The translations under genes and the position numbers were made by a program. The notes under the pieces are model-generated. The model searched no databases. It saw nothing but the letters and a program-made list of their open reading frames with translations, and was not told the origin of the DNA. A stretch of 64,000 bases of DNA from Anniella stebbinsi. Taxonomy: Eukaryota; Chordata; Lepidosauria; Squamata; Anniellidae. Below, one piece after another: positions 11,245 through 22,613 of this stretch. The stretch spans positions 215,924,517-215,988,516 of the forward strand of contig JARDYH010000004.1 of NCBI GenBank assembly GCA_029215795.1, written 5' to 3'. Within the stretch, counting starts at the first letter, position 1. Every line of letters starts with the position of its first letter.

Positions 11245-11806
11245 GGATACAGGATTCTCCCTTCCCTTTCTCCGCTAACAAATATACAGGGATCGCCTTC
11301 CTCACTCACTGCCCCTCTCTCCTACAGACACACAAACCCCTCTCTCACACAGACCCACCCGAACAAAAGACTCCCACTTTACACCCTTCCATGGTGGGTT
11401 CAGGAACTGAAACCTCCCCTCCTTGGCTGGGAAGGCTTTCCTTTCCCCAGTAGGTAAGAAGTGGCTGCTCTAGACTTCCCAAACTCTGTGGTTTCTCTGA
11501 AGAATAAAGTCATTGAGAAGGGAACTCACAGAGTTTGGTGGGCTAGAGAAGAAAAAGTCCATTCCAGGCTCCAAGGGGGGGGAAAAAGAACAGACGGAAA
11601 GGTGTAGGCAGGAGAATTTGGGGTGGAGGGTGGCTAGGGCATCTGAGGGCTGTAGTGGACCCCCCGGGGGGCCCATACGGCCTGTGGATTGCCATCCTTC
11701 CCTTATAGTATCCTGGAGAACGGCGTGGCTTGCTCTTTGGAACCATATTATTGCTATCGCTGTGCAAGCCTCAGGCCTCGGATTCAGAAATCTGAATCCC
11801 GGAGGC
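11245..11806. other. Intron, nothing recognised
   Basis: CT-rich then GC-rich stretch. The ORFs on both strands are compositional. Confidence 0.35.
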
Positions 11807-12190
11807 CATTTTATGACGGATCAGCCATTTCTTTGCACAGCCCTAGGCCCCCAAGAGCTGCCCACGAGGTGGCTGCAGGGCTCCTACGGAACACGTGGGG
11901 ACCCTTCCAGGATCTCTGGAGCACCCTGGATTGCCGCGGCAGCAGCAATTGTGCCAAGAAGCCGTTGATGGCGGGGAAGGGTGAGCGATCATGCTGAGAA
12001 GCTGGCGATGGCGGGGAAGAGGCGGCGACGGTGCTAAAGAGTGGGCGGTGGCGGCGGTGGCGCATATACGCATGCCCTCTGTTCCTGGGCCCTGGTAAGT
12101 GCAGCCCTCTGAGGCACTGCATGCTGGGAGTTGTAGGCTGTATGGGGGGCTAGGACTGTGCAAGGAAACGGTGGATCTGTCATAAAATGG
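11807..12190. repeat. Outward inverted repeat around a GC-rich 300-bp core
   Basis: The arm at 11807-11845 (CATTTTATGACGGATC ... TTTGCACAGCCCTA) is complementary to 12151-12190 (TAGGACTGTGCAAGG ... GATCTGTCATAAAATG). The arms resemble two hAT-type ends facing each other. The core is rich in GGCGGGG and GGCGGCG motifs. Confidence 0.6.
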
Positions 12191-12999
12191 CAGATCCACC
12201 ATAAAATGACCTCTGTGATTTGGATTGTAGTTGTAGAAGTGCAACCTGCAAGAAAAGATTTCAGTGTGGAATTCTCCTGTCCAACAGAATGCTCCCATGC
12301 CTTCGTTCAGGATACTCCATTCCAATCCTGTCCCACCCTTTCTATTTCCCCCTGCAAAAAACTGCCAGCGTTCATGACCAGTAAACATGCTTAGTCCTCA
12401 ATAGTCTGCTTTTTGGGGGTGGGGTTCCCCCTTGGTTGTCCCCACAAAGATATTTTCAAATTCTGCAAACCTTGGGGTCCTTTGCAAACATATTAATACC
12501 ACCCTCTTGTTTCTGAATACTGTTAAAATAGTATCGAAGTTAGTCCGGTATTAATATCCCCGTATTCCAGAGAAGGAGCTGAAATTATATTGCCCCATCC
12601 ATTTTTGGCCTGACCCCTGTAATCTTTGGGAAATACTGTAAAAAGGACCAGAGATGGATTCATTTAATCCTAGAAACAGCTGCACAGGCAGTGAAAATAA
12701 TAATAAAAGAAAAATACATGATGACTGTGTTACGGACAGCAGGGTGGCTTGATTGCAAATCCTGATCCAGCTGTTTCTAGGGGATTGCAGGAATCTGTGG
12801 GCTGATTGAAGTGCAGCTGAACACCTGAACCTCAGAGCCTGTTATGAGATTATCCTTTCATCACTACCAAAACATCACGGTTAAAAAGTAGCGGAAATGG
12901 CTACCGTCGTTGTCTTTTGCGTTTAACAGTGTATGATGAGGGTTTTGTTGTTGCTGTTGGTTTTTGACCCAGAATAGTTGTATTGGATATTGTATTTAT
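12191..12999. other. Intron, nothing recognised
   Basis: No exon or repeat family identified. Confidence 0.4.
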
Positions 13000-13135
13000 A
13001 ACCTGTTTTTATGGTTTAAAATTTGGTATATTGGTTTTTTTATGTTCAATGTTTTTAATTTTTGTAAACCGCCCAGAGAGCTTTGGCTATGGGGCGGTAT
13101 ATAAATGCAATAATAATAATAATAATAATAATAAT
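13000..13135 (+). mobile_element. L2/CR1-type LINE 3' tail with (AAT)n
   Basis: TTTTTGTAAACCGCCCAGAG, GGGGCGGTATATAAATGCAA and an AAT microsatellite (13110-13135), a tail form common in squamate genomes. Reversed relatives lie at 15395, 17386, 31645 and 54199. Confidence 0.75.
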
Positions 13136-13580
13136 CACAACTGATCACATCTGTTACTGATCACTTACAGTCAGCAATATATAGATAATTAGGAATAGCA
13201 CTCCTATGAAATACAATGAATTCTTATCAACAGTACACATTACATTCATATGTGTGGCAACCACCTCTCTGAGAACTAAGCCACTAGTGTTACTTCTTCT
13301 CTTTCTCCTTTTTTCTTCTTCACTTATAATATTTACTAAGCACTGTTGATTGCAGAGCTTAATAAGAGCAATTCTACGGTCCCTGGGATTATAGGGTATG
13401 GTGGATCCTCCTTCCCTCCCAAGGCCATAGACATTGCTACAACCTTGGGAGAGGGTTGTAGAAAGCTCCATGGTGGCTGCTCTTCTGAGGTCAGAACAGC
13501 TTGGGGAGAGGAAAAATGGACCAGGTGGTGGCGGGGAAGGAAGTGAGGAGGACAGGCCAAGATCATCAGGATCTTAAAAG
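13136..13580. other. Intron, nothing recognised
   Basis: No feature identified. Confidence 0.35.
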
Positions 13581-13618
13581 AGAGCCAGTGTGGTATAGGG
13601 GCTAGAGTGTCAGACTCA
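13581..13618 (+). mobile_element. tRNA-derived SINE, 5' part (interrupted)
   Basis: GAGCCAGTGTGGTATAGGGG then CTAGAGTGTCAGACT is the head of a common squamate tRNA-derived SINE and includes an A-box-like TGGTATAGGGGCTAGAG. The SINE resumes at 14175 after a DNA transposon insertion. Confidence 0.75.
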
Positions 13619-14174
13619 GGCCCTTTCTTCACCAGAGGGGTGTAGCGGGCACAGCGTGGGCGATCCTGGAAGTAGCCGCTTCTGGGATCAGCGTTGTCAA
13701 ATCACATCATGGGCACGATGTCATGGGTCGTCAGCTGTCACACCCACCATTTTATGCTTTTTTTTAAACCCAGAAAGAGCGCTCCTGAGCTCCAGCGAAA
13801 AGGTATGTTAAAAAAAAAACCACGCAACATTGGTCCCCCCTCCCCCCCGCCATCCTGGGGATGGCGAAATTGCTGTCCCCCCTCCCCTGATGGCCACGGA
13901 GCTGCACGGTGCAGCTCCGTGGCCATCTGTGCTGCCGCGCTTACTTGTGGGTAAGCGCAACAGCACCTGGGGCGGGCGGCCACATCTCCCATGGTCCCAG
14001 AAACTTCCTGGGAATGCGGGAAAATCCAGGATTTTTCAGGTTTCCTTTAAACCTGGAAAATCCCGTGGCCAACCCCCCCCCCCCCCCCGCTCCTGGGAGT
14101 CCCTGTGCGTAATTTGGACTCACAGGGACCAGCCGGGGGCCAACTCAGGCGCAACACTTGGTGTGGAAAGGGCC
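13619..14174 (+). mobile_element. GGCCGTTTCTACAC-family DNA transposon, copy 3, inside a SINE
   Basis: Starts GGCCCTTTCTTCACC and ends GGTGTGGAAAGGGCC. It shares CCGCCATCCTGGGGATGG, TGATGGCCACGGAGC, TTACTTGTGGGTAAGC and TGGACTCACAGGGACCAG with the other copies. A 16-C run lies at 14073-14088. Flanks TCA and TGA are consistent with a mutated 3-bp duplication. Confidence 0.75.
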
Positions 14175-14348
14175 TGAGAGTTGGGAGATCTGAATTCTAG
14201 TTCCTACTTGGCAATGGAAGCTCACTGGGTGATTTTATCCTCACAACAACAACATCACAGGGTTGTTGTTGTGAGGATAAAATGGAGAGGAGGAGGATTA
14301 TGAGTGCTGCCTTGGGTTCCTTGGAGGTAAAAAGCAGGAAAAATATAA

Positions 14349-14381
<33 letters not shown>
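14175..14381 (+). mobile_element. tRNA-derived SINE, 3' part with (AACT)n tail
   Basis: AGTTGGGAGATCTGAATTCT, GGAAGCTCACTGGGTGATTT and GGTTGTTGTTGTGAGGATAA continue the SINE begun at 13581. It ends in eight AACT units (14350-14381). A local inverted repeat, TTATCCTCACAACAACAACA against TTGTTGTTGTGAGGATAA, lies inside it. Confidence 0.75.
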
Positions 14382-14383
14382 GA

Positions 14384-14513
14384 GAGCCTATCTATACACA
14401 CAGGATAAAACACTTTGAAAACATTTTGAAAACTGCATATGGAGTGTGTCCTGGGCCCCAACAGTTCTCAAAACCATTTTAAACCGTTTTAAAGCAGTAG
14501 TGTAGATAGGCTC
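14384..14513. mobile_element. Small MITE (family H, GAGCCTATCTACAC termini)
   Basis: Starts GAGCCTATCTATACAC and ends GTGTAGATAGGCTC. It contains TTTTAAACCGTTTTAAAGCA and GTGTGTCCTGGGCCCCAACA. Relatives are at 36236-36344 and 49037-49145. Flanks TGA and TAA are weak evidence for a 3-bp duplication. Confidence 0.7.
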
Positions 14514-15394
14514 TAAATAAATTCTCTATTGTCTTTCCTGCCCACAACAATTTAAGTCAGCCAAATGAGGATTATCTAGTTGAAAATGCAAAAAGGAAAC
14601 TAGCTTCTCTCCACAGGGCATAAGGTAGGCATGGGGCTTCAGTCGAAGCCCTCTGTTTATCAAGCGGCAATTCCTCTAAAAGATGAGATGGTCCCTGCCC
14701 GCAGGCTCACAATCTACTGGACATGATACAAAAAGGAAAGAGGAATGGGGAAGTAAGAGGAAAGAAAGCAAATTCAGGTGTCAATTCCTGAATTTAAATA
14801 ATCTCAGCAGTATCATCTGATCATGGTAGTGGGCCTCCCTGACTTCATGTATGCATACATACACAACCCAGCATCCCATAGGCCTCTTGCTGCTTGGTAA
14901 GGCCCATAGCATGCTTCCTTTCAGTTCTGCAGTCTCAGGGCATCCGACAGAGTGATGTTTTTTTTTAAAAAATAATACTTTGCCAGAAGAGGGAAAGTAA
15001 GCTCCCTTAGAGCATATGCCTGAAAAAGCCAAGATCATATTTAGTAGCTCTGACTATGCGCAACACTACAGCACTACAGCACTACATTACAGTTGCTATG
15101 GGGATGCCGCCCAAAACAGTCTTAAAAATGGCCATTTATGCAACATGACAGGTCTTTTTATGGCTGCTATTAACGCAATGTTACGTTTACGCAATGTTTC
15201 CGGAAAACCTGAGCTGCCATTTTTACATGAAAGGGTGGCTTGCTGAGGGCATGGGTGGTTGCCGGGTGCTTGTGGTAAGCACATGACAGCTCTGTGAGTG
15301 GGTGTGGGGTGTTTGCCAGACTCCTCCCCCTTTTCGGACTTCCGCAGCATCCCTACTTGGGAATTCTTTCCAAAATTTCATCAACCAGTGCTGG
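14514..15394. other. Intron; possible antisense LINE fragment
   Basis: GATGGTCCCTGCCCGCAGGC then TCACAATCTACTGGAC near 14688-14722 resembles a piece of the antisense LINE tail. The ACTACAGC triplication near 15064-15085 is a short tandem repeat. Nothing else. Confidence 0.4.
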
Positions 15395-15565
15395 CAAGTT
15401 TATTTTTTTTATTTTTTTATTGCATTTCTGTGCCACTCAATAGCCGAAGCCCTCTGGGCAGTTCACAAAAATTAAAACCATCAAATACAATTCAAGGTAT
15501 AAAACAAATCATCACAATATAAGAATGCAATTCAAAATAGAAAAAGCACAACAAGGATAAAACCG
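15395..15565 (-). mobile_element. L2/CR1-type LINE 3' tail, antisense
   Basis: TCAATAGCCGAAGCCCTCTG and GGGCAGTTCACAAAAATTAA are the complement of the GCCCAGAG..TCGGCTAT tail motif. It is preceded by a T-rich run. Confidence 0.7.
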
Positions 15566-16774
15566 AGTTAAAGATCTCTCAACCATGTTGTGTGTTGGTG
15601 TGTGTGTGGGGGATTTTGGGGACTCTCCCACTTTGCCCTCCAAGGAATCGGCTCTGCTTCCTACAGTATTTGTTTCATAAAACAAGCATAGCTCAAGTCA
15701 TTTCTCCCCTGCTACTGCAATTAGCTCCTTGCACATCGTTAAAGAGTGATAATGGGTATATCTACACACTTCATTTGTTGTGGGCTTGCCAAGTTTGGTG
15801 CAGAGTTGAAAGCAATCTTTGTCCCCATGAAACCAGGCCATTTCAATAGTTATTTACTGGGTTGTTGTTTTTTTGAAGACCAATCGGGAAACTTAACATT
15901 TACCTCACTGAACCAACCGTAAACATAATTTATCAGGTACCAATTTATTTACAGCATTTTCACTGCCCCCAGCTGCTAGTGTTTGATTGTAAACTTAAAG
16001 GGTATTTATTACAGTGCATATCGCAGTAAAGCTATAGCTTTTATGATAAAAACGTGGCTGACTTAAAGCATTTGTTTTTTAAAAAATGCAGCAGCTATAT
16101 AGATTCTAGGATAAAGTCATAGTTTAGCAAGAATTTCTGCAGTAACCCTTCCAGAGAAATGGGCACACAGTTTTATCTGCAAGTTGTGTTTGTCTGTGGA
16201 TGTTTTTGAGTTTTCCAAATCTCATTCACCAGACTCATAAATAACTACTTGCCCAGTGCCCTGTGGTGAATAAAAATGCATTCAACCAGAGAGTTGGGAA
16301 AGAGACAGCTCAAAGAGAGATAGTTTTCTATTTTCTTTTGATATGACATGAATGGCTATAAAATAATAATACCCAAACTATCATAGTGTAGTTTTAAGCT
16401 CTTACTGCCAGTAACTACACCTTAGGAAAGCTGTTTCAACTTTTTAGAATGGGTGACAATGGTACAGAAAGCTGAGACACCACCAAACGATTGGCAGTTG
16501 GGAGACAGGGGTGGGGCCAGGGGCAGGGGGTGGAGCTAGAGGGTCTCAGGTTGTGTGGTTAGGAAAGACCCTCTGCCAGACTCCTGAGGTCCTCTGCCAG
16601 TTCGCACTGCTGAGTTAGATGGACCAGGTGTGACTAATGTGAGCTGAATGAGGAATGAGCACCTTCAGCGGGGCACATCACTTGGACATATAGACAATGC
16701 GTATAGATGGACAGCACAGATAGGTTAATCTGTTACGTTTCCCAGTTATGCATTAGCCTTGAGGTGATAAGGGG
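15566..16774. other. Intron, nothing recognised
   Basis: Mostly AT-rich unique-looking sequence. No splice signals with coding support. Confidence 0.35.
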
Positions 16775-17121
16775 TAGGGGATGTTGCAGGCCCCCCGACT
16801 GAGTCCGACGACTCCCCCGCGTCTGTCCCCCTCAACCCAACTGAGCTCCTGTGAGGCCTGAAGAGTGCGTGACAGCTGTCCGCCCTCATATGGAGCCTCC
16901 ATTGCATGCCACAATGGAGGCTCCAGAAATTACGTATTTTCCCCATTGCATAAATAGGGCCTTTATGACTGCCATTTATGCAATATGTATAATTTCTGGA
17001 GCAAGGGTGTACGGCTGCTGAGTGTTCATCGGCTCACGCAACCAGACGAGCGGGGGAGGTGGGCGGTGGGGGCGGGGCAAGCGTCTGACGAATCTGGCAT
17101 GGGTGAGTTCACCCATCCCTA
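16775..17121 (-). mobile_element. hAT-type repeat (family D), copy 1
   Basis: Ends GGTGAGTTCACCCATCCCTA, with the core palindrome CTCCATTGCATGCCACAATG plus GAGGCTCCAGAAAT. Flanks ATAAGGGG and ATTAGGGA agree at 6 of 8 bases. Relatives at 17968, 20081 and 35325. Confidence 0.65.
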
Positions 17122-17385
17122 ATTAGGGACAATGGGATTTTATTCCAAAGGTTACGTACACCGACTAAATGAAAAGGGTTCATAGTGGCCAGGTAATAAT
17201 GAAATAACTCTGGCATCCTGTCTCCGAGAATGGAAACCTTGAGTGGAAAGGCAAAAATCAAAGCAGCTCAGCAACAAATTATTCACTCGGCCAGTTCTTA
17301 AATGCAACCTATGGAAAGGCTGATTATTTTTATAAACTGTAATCAGCAAGTACTGTGACTCATGAGGCTGTATTGCAAATTTGCT

Positions 17386-17392
17386 TAGAGGC

Positions 17393-17435
<43 letters not shown>

Positions 17436-17650
17436 TAATTAAATTTATATACCACCCAATGGACAAATGCCCTCAGGCAGTTTACAAGCATAAAAACCTG
17501 AAGTCGTAGTTTGGCATAGCTTCTTTCCATCACCATGTGAAAAAGTAGACAGGTCTCCGCCCCACGGAACTTCCAATCTAAAACTCGACACCGGGGAGAC
17601 AACAAAAGGAAGGCGAGGGAGATGGAGGCTGGGGTAAACAGGAGGAATAC
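17386..17650 (-). mobile_element. LINE 3' tail, antisense, with (TTTC)n
   Basis: A (CTTT)n microsatellite (17393-17436) precedes ACCACCCAATGGACAAATGC and CCTCAGGCAGTTTACAAGCA, an antisense LINE tail. The sequence to about 17650 looks like the body. Confidence 0.65.
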
Positions 17651-17967
17651 ATGTGTTTATTTCAGCCATAAGGAATGTTCCCATGCATGATACATTCAAT
17701 GTGGGCACACTCTTTCATGCAAATAGTGCGACGCATGGACAGACAACTTGCACACAGGGTCAGTGTAACATTGGAACAATGCTACAGTCACAGTGGAGTA
17801 TGGGAACTCAGGAGTGTGCCAAAGGCTTCATAGGAAAAGTGAATTTTGAGGATGGATTTGAAGGAACTGATGGTACATGGATGGCATTATAATTATGATG
17901 CTGGTAAAAGTTCACAGAACATGATCACATGATGTGTTTATAGAACATATCAGAAATCTCAAATGCT
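17651..17967. other. Intron, nothing recognised
   Basis: No feature identified. Confidence 0.35.
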
Positions 17968-18425
17968 TAGGGGTGAGCGAACTCGCCTGTGCCCTCCATG
18001 GTGGGTGCTGGTCCTGTCGCTGCCACTCCCCCTCCCCCTGCTCACTGGGGTGGCCTCAGGCTCAGCTTGGTCCGGCGAGCACCCAGCCCATGCACCAAAA
18101 TTGCACACTTTCCTTCCTGCAACAGGGGGAATTACGCAATTTCTGGGAGCCTCCGTGATTTGCGCACTGCCTCCCCTCCACACCAATGGCAGCCTTAAAG
18201 GCCCCATTGATGCGAGGGTAAAGGCGCGAATGGAAGGGGAAGTGCGCAAATTTGGCGCATGAGTGGCGCTTGGGTGAGTGGCTGCTGAGCATTCGCTGGG
18301 GCCTCAGAAGTGCTCGGACAGGGGTCCACACTCATGTCAGGAGTGCCTGAATGGGTCTGGGGTGTTGGACATGGAGGCGGGCGCTGGATTCCCGGACCCA
18401 GTTGGGTGCTTGCAACATCTCTCTA
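17968..18425 (+). mobile_element. hAT-type repeat (family D), copy 2
   Basis: Starts TAGGGGTGAGCGAACTCGCC and ends GGGTGCTTGCAACATCTCTC plus TA. Flanks CAAATGCT (17960-17967) and CTAATGCT (18426-18433) match at 7 of 8, a good hAT target duplication. It is GC-rich with a TGCGAGGGTAAAGGCGCG core and no transposase. Confidence 0.78.
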
Positions 18426-19324
18426 CTAATGCTCAAAGACGTCACCAAAATAATATACTCCAAAATGAAGGGGTGTAATATTGTAGTGTGTGAGTGTTAC
18501 ATTAGAATGCAATACTGTTTGATTAAAGATGTGGTAGAGATAAAAGCTCATGTAAAGCAAGGCAGAATGATTCCAAGATGTTAGTTGCCAGCAGGAGATG
18601 GCAGTTTTCATTAGGAGTTCCCACCAGTTTTCTATTGACTTTGTTATTTGGTTTCTGATATTTGTCTTGAGCTGTGTATTCACGCAGCAGGGATCAGGGT
18701 GTTTGTGGGGGAAGATTTCCCCAGTAGCAGGCAGGCAAATTACGGAAGCATCATGAACCAGTGTGGGATAGTGGAGAGGACTAAATTTTTTTGTGTTAAA
18801 AAAATAAGGAAAGAAGCGGTGGGAGCAATTCTATGTGCTTAAGAGAGGAGTTTCCAGCCTTACTAGCAAAAGGGGCATGCAGGTGAAAGGCACTGGACCC
18901 TCATGCCAACCATGGCTTATAGCCCCTCTCCCTTCATGTTTTCCGACCACGCCAAGTCACTTTTAGTATCAGAGCTCATGTGAGGGTGAAATGGTCATTG
19001 AAAGGGAGCAGTAGAGGCTGCATTCACAAAGCAGTGTTGATGATCAGCATAAACAACTGGCCATTGGTAAGTTAATTGTGAGATTAAGAAATGCCATTAT
19101 CCTGATTTAGGCAACAGGTGATAAAACTAAACTTCTTGATAAGATGTTCTCAGTTACCCCTTGAAACACAGTGGGCCAAATATAATTGGCTCTTTATGAA
19201 CCTTTGAGGTCTCCTCTCCTTCCCGTCTTTCCTTTCTAGGTGACCAACTGGCCAGGAAAAAAAATGGTCCGGTTTCCTCCTGTGTCTTTAACAGTGACTT
19301 GATATGCAGAAATCAGGAAGTGAA
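18426..19324. other. Intron; small family E fragment
   Basis: 19240-19290 (TGACCAACTGGCCAGGAAAA, TGGTCCGG, CCTGTGTCTTTAACA) resembles the end of the family E DNA repeat. The rest is unrecognised. Confidence 0.4.
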
Positions 19325-19448
19325 CAGTGGAGGCTGGTGGTTTTGAATCCCCTCTGGGTTTCAGTCAGAACCAGCCAGAACTCTCTGCACCTTGGATAGC
19401 TCCTTTGGATTCTGACAAAACCCGGAGCCAATTGACTGCCCTCCACTG
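19325..19448. mobile_element. Palindromic MITE (family B), short copy
   Basis: Starts CAGTGGAGGCTGGTGG and ends GCCCTCCACTG, with TTTCAGTCAGAACCAGCCAG inside. Better copies at 28130, 49426 and 50666 define the family. No clear duplication here. Confidence 0.7.
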
Positions 19449-20080
19449 AAAGGGTTGTGTCTATTCCTCATCAGTGTGTCTTTGCTGTTAAAACCAGACC
19501 CTTTCTGCCTGGTTGGGGCAGTTCTGTATTTAAACACACAGAACAGCCATCATTGTATCTGCTTTGGCTGAGAATGTTGCACGTGGAGTAAGGAAACTGG
19601 AGGTCAAATGCTTGAGCAAGCCTCAGTCTCTCAGTCTCACCTACTTTGAAGAATGAAGAGATAAGGAGATGTTCACATTCCTGAGTGGCAGAAGTCATCC
19701 TTTGCATTAGAGCTGAAATTAATTAGGAGTGGGAAGGAATTCAAAAGCTATGATCCACTTTGATTTATTTCAGTGCCGGTTGCTGAATTATGCATCCTTA
19801 AGCAGCACCGTCTTTGGAACATACCACAGTAACCTTGTCTGGAAGTGATGAAGACATGGATGGTTGCTAGTTCTGAATAGGTTTACAGAGATGGGTGATC
19901 CCCCCCACCCCCGGCATGGCTTATGTCAGCTTTTGCTGAGAAATAAGATGAGCTAACTTCCCCAAAAGTCAGGAAGCTGGTCAGTTTATTTTCAAGCAAA
20001 AGCAGAATTTCATAACAGCTAACATAACACAGTATATTTGTCCAAATATATAATCTGTTGAACCCAAGCCTTATTAAACC
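19449..20080. other. Intron, nothing recognised
   Basis: No feature identified. Confidence 0.35.
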
Positions 20081-20527
20081 TAGGGATGGATGGACTCACC
20101 TGCGTCCAGCTCCATCAGAGACTTACCAAGCACCACCGCCTGCCCCTGCTCTTGGCACCGCATGCCGCATGAGCCTCTTCATGGCTTGGTGAGCGCCCGA
20201 TGAGGCTACGAGCTCACCTGCCCTGGTCTGGACCCTCCATGGTTACACACAATGGACGCTCCAAAATTGTGTATTCCCAGCCTCCATTCGTGCCTTTAAT
20301 CTTGCATAAATGGGGCTTTTACGGCTACCATTTATGCAAGGTAGGAGATACGCAATTTCTGGAGCCTCCACTGAGTACAACAATGGAGGCTCCAGACCAG
20401 GGTGGATGGCTGCTGGGCACTCATCAGGCCATAGGGCGCTTGAAGAGCGGGCCCATGAATGTGCTGTGGCCCAGTGAGCAGGGTCCATCAGACCCCCGGA
20501 CATAGTCGGGTGCTTGCAATTTCCCTC
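20081..20527 (+). mobile_element. hAT-type repeat (family D), copy 3
   Basis: Starts TAGGGATGGATGGACTCACC and ends GGGTGCTTGCAATTTCCCTC. Flanks ATTAAACC (20073-20080) and ATTAAACT (20528-20535) match at 7 of 8. It contains the CAATGGAGGCTCCAGA palindromic unit twice in opposite orientation. Confidence 0.78.
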
Positions 20528-20639
20528 ATTAAACTCAAACTTTAGTCAAACTGAACCATCTTCCATTGTATCACAATGTGAGCCCACACTTTGCAGACAC
20601 AGGTTTAGGCTTCAGTGACAACTAGATTTTAGTCTGGGA

Positions 20640-20886
20640 AGAGGACTAAAGTGGACACCTCTTTGCATAATGTTTGCATATGCAAATTTATAAGTATATA
20701 TCTTGCAGTAGTGGAGAAGTCTGTGACCAGGTGACCCATGTGCCTGTCCAGTCTGTCTCCCTTCTGGTGATTTTCTGCCTTTAAAACAGACTTGGACAGG
20801 ACATTTCTTCAAATAGAGGACTGCCCTCTGGAAGGTCTTCAGAGTAGAGGAGGACTTTTGTAAAGTAGGACACCTGGCTATCCTAA
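20640..20886. mobile_element. DNA-transposon repeat (family E)
   Basis: AGTGGAGAAGTCTGTGACCA, GACTTGGACAGGACA, TCAAATAGAGGACTGCCCTC and TGTAAAGTAGGACACCTGGC near the right end. The same blocks occur at 25870, 27015, 34895, 46386/46806, 53870 and 55461. The TGGCTATCCTA end suggests hAT-type termini. Limits approximate. Confidence 0.65.
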
Positions 20887-20964
20887 CAGAGGCAAAATGC
20901 CTTTGGGATGGTCTTACCCAACAGCCTCATACATTCTGAACAGGATGGGGGACATAATATTCAT

Positions 20965-21240
20965 TTTTGCTTATTTAAATTGTTTCTAGGCCACCTTTCA
21001 CGCAAATGCTTTACCGAGGCAGTGTACAATGATCAAATTCATACAATAAAATTCATACAATAATAAAACAACAAACATTCTGAGACACACATAAGACAGA
21101 ACCTACACGACAAGAGAACCCAGTGGGATGCTACAGGAAAGGATCTGTGTCGATAATGAACAACCAATAGTTCCAACAGGAAAATTGTTCCTATTATTTT
21201 GTATGGAGGATCTGAATACGACAATCTGGAGGCAAAACTT
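20965..21240 (-). mobile_element. LINE 3' tail, antisense (diverged)
   Basis: CTAGGCCACCTTTCACGCAA and GAGGCAGTGTACAATGATCA, followed by repeated ATTCATACAATAAAA, look like an antisense LINE tail and spacer. Confidence 0.5.
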
Positions 21241-21314
21241 AATCCACCCACTGTGAAATGTGGAATGTTTTAGCAAAAAGGGCTGTCATATTTTTTTCCC
21301 CTCAAGGAGCCCTA

Positions 21315-21331
21315 GGCCAGATCTACACTTT
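21315..21331. mobile_element. Left end of a GGCCAGATCTACAC MITE
   Basis: GGCCAGATCTACACTT matches the terminus of the MITE at 55491-55669. The remainder appears at 21724-21831, so a GGCC-family element probably inserted into it. Confidence 0.5.
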
Positions 21332-21723
21332 GGGCCTCTCTACACTTCCGGGATCGTCGCTCTATTACACTTCAGAGCGCCATGTCCCGGCTTCTCCTGG
21401 GCTGTTGCAGCCGCCATTTTTCTTTTTTTAAAAAAAATGGAGCTGGGAAGAGCTCACTTGCACTTCTTTGATAAGGTATGACCAAATAAAAAAGCACACC
21501 CGAAATCAGCCCCCCCCCGCCATCCTAGGGAAGGCGGACTTCCTTTCCCCCCTTCCCGGGACGTTCCTGGGACCATGGGAAGAATTGGGTTTCCCCAGGG
21601 ATTCCTTATCCCAGGGAAAACCCGCGCACATCCCCTGCCCCCGGGATTCCCTGTGCATCATCTGGACTCACAGGGCGCACCCAGGGGCACACCTGCTACA
21701 AAAGGCCAGTGTAGAAACAGCCC
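21332..21723 (+). mobile_element. GGCCGTTTCTACAC-family DNA transposon, copy 4
   Basis: Starts GGGCCTCTCTACACTTCCGG and ends GGCCAGTGTAGAAACAGCCC. It shares the CGGGATCGTCGCT, GCCGCCATTTT and CCATCCTAGGG blocks. It is shorter than the other copies. Confidence 0.72.
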
Positions 21724-21831
21724 TTGTGTCAAATCATTGTAAATGTAAACTAAAAGCAGGATATAACACTATGAAAGTGGTATATGGAATGTGTCCTGTG
21801 CCCCAACATACTGCTATAAAGCCATAAATAG

Positions 21832-22198
21832 GAGCATCATCAGATGAGTGTTTTATCGCACGCTCGTTACTCCCCACTTACGGATGTTCATGGGTCCTTT
21901 TGATGACGTCGTCCGCCTTCCATGTGTCTCCCACTCCTTCTTGACTTCTTTCTGTTACAAAATAGACCCCTTGAAATCCAGTTTTTTTTTTTTTAAAGTG
22001 GAACGTTCCGCCATTTCCTGCTGTGTGCAGGAAAAGCAGCGCGATAAAAACAGCAATTGAATGGGCTGGGTGGTCATTGTTTATTTCCTCTTTCTTCCCC
22101 TGTGTGAAGAAAGAGGAGGTATTGTGGGACAGAAGCCGGGAGGAAAGCAACAGTAAGGAATTGCGATTCCACCCCCTCCTCCCCATCTGATGATGCTC
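21832..22198. mobile_element. Small DNA transposon with GAGCATCATCAGATG termini
   Basis: Perfect 15-bp inverted ends (GAGCATCATCAGATG and CATCTGATGATGCTC) enclose 367 bp with no coding capacity. TAG lies directly outside both ends (21829-21831, 22199-22201), consistent with a 3-bp target duplication. No second copy seen in the window. Confidence 0.75.
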
Positions 22199-22613
22199 TA
22201 GATCTAGACTTATTCTCCTCCTTTTTTTTTTCCTGGCACAAATTAATTATTAAACGTAGCTGGCATGCTCTTTCCACCATGACGGGATCTTCAATGGAAC
22301 GGGTGGTGGAAGGCATTATTCAGTTAAGCCCGGCTGTGTTTCTGCAGAGTAGGTAAAAGCCTCTATTATTATTGCATTATATTGTTTTGCAAGAAAAGCA
22401 GCCCAAAGACATTCAGTGATTGTGGCACGTAGCAGGCAGAGGCTGCCTTCCATTTAAAACAAAACAAAACAACACTGCAGGTTACACACAGAAATAGTGT
22501 CCAAAAAGCAGATAAATCCTCCAGTGAGACTGAAATTAGTAGAGAAATCAGAAGTAGCTGGAACTGGGGTGGGTGGGAGGAGGGAACTCAAGGAGAAGGC
22601 ACTGAAAGGCTCA
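22199..22613. other. Intron, nothing recognised
   Basis: No feature identified. Confidence 0.35.

Noticed and set aside
11513..12388. Overlapping ORFs in a GC-rich segment on both strands
   Set aside because: GC-rich sequence lacks stops by composition. The ORFs overlap inverted repeat arms and show no protein family.
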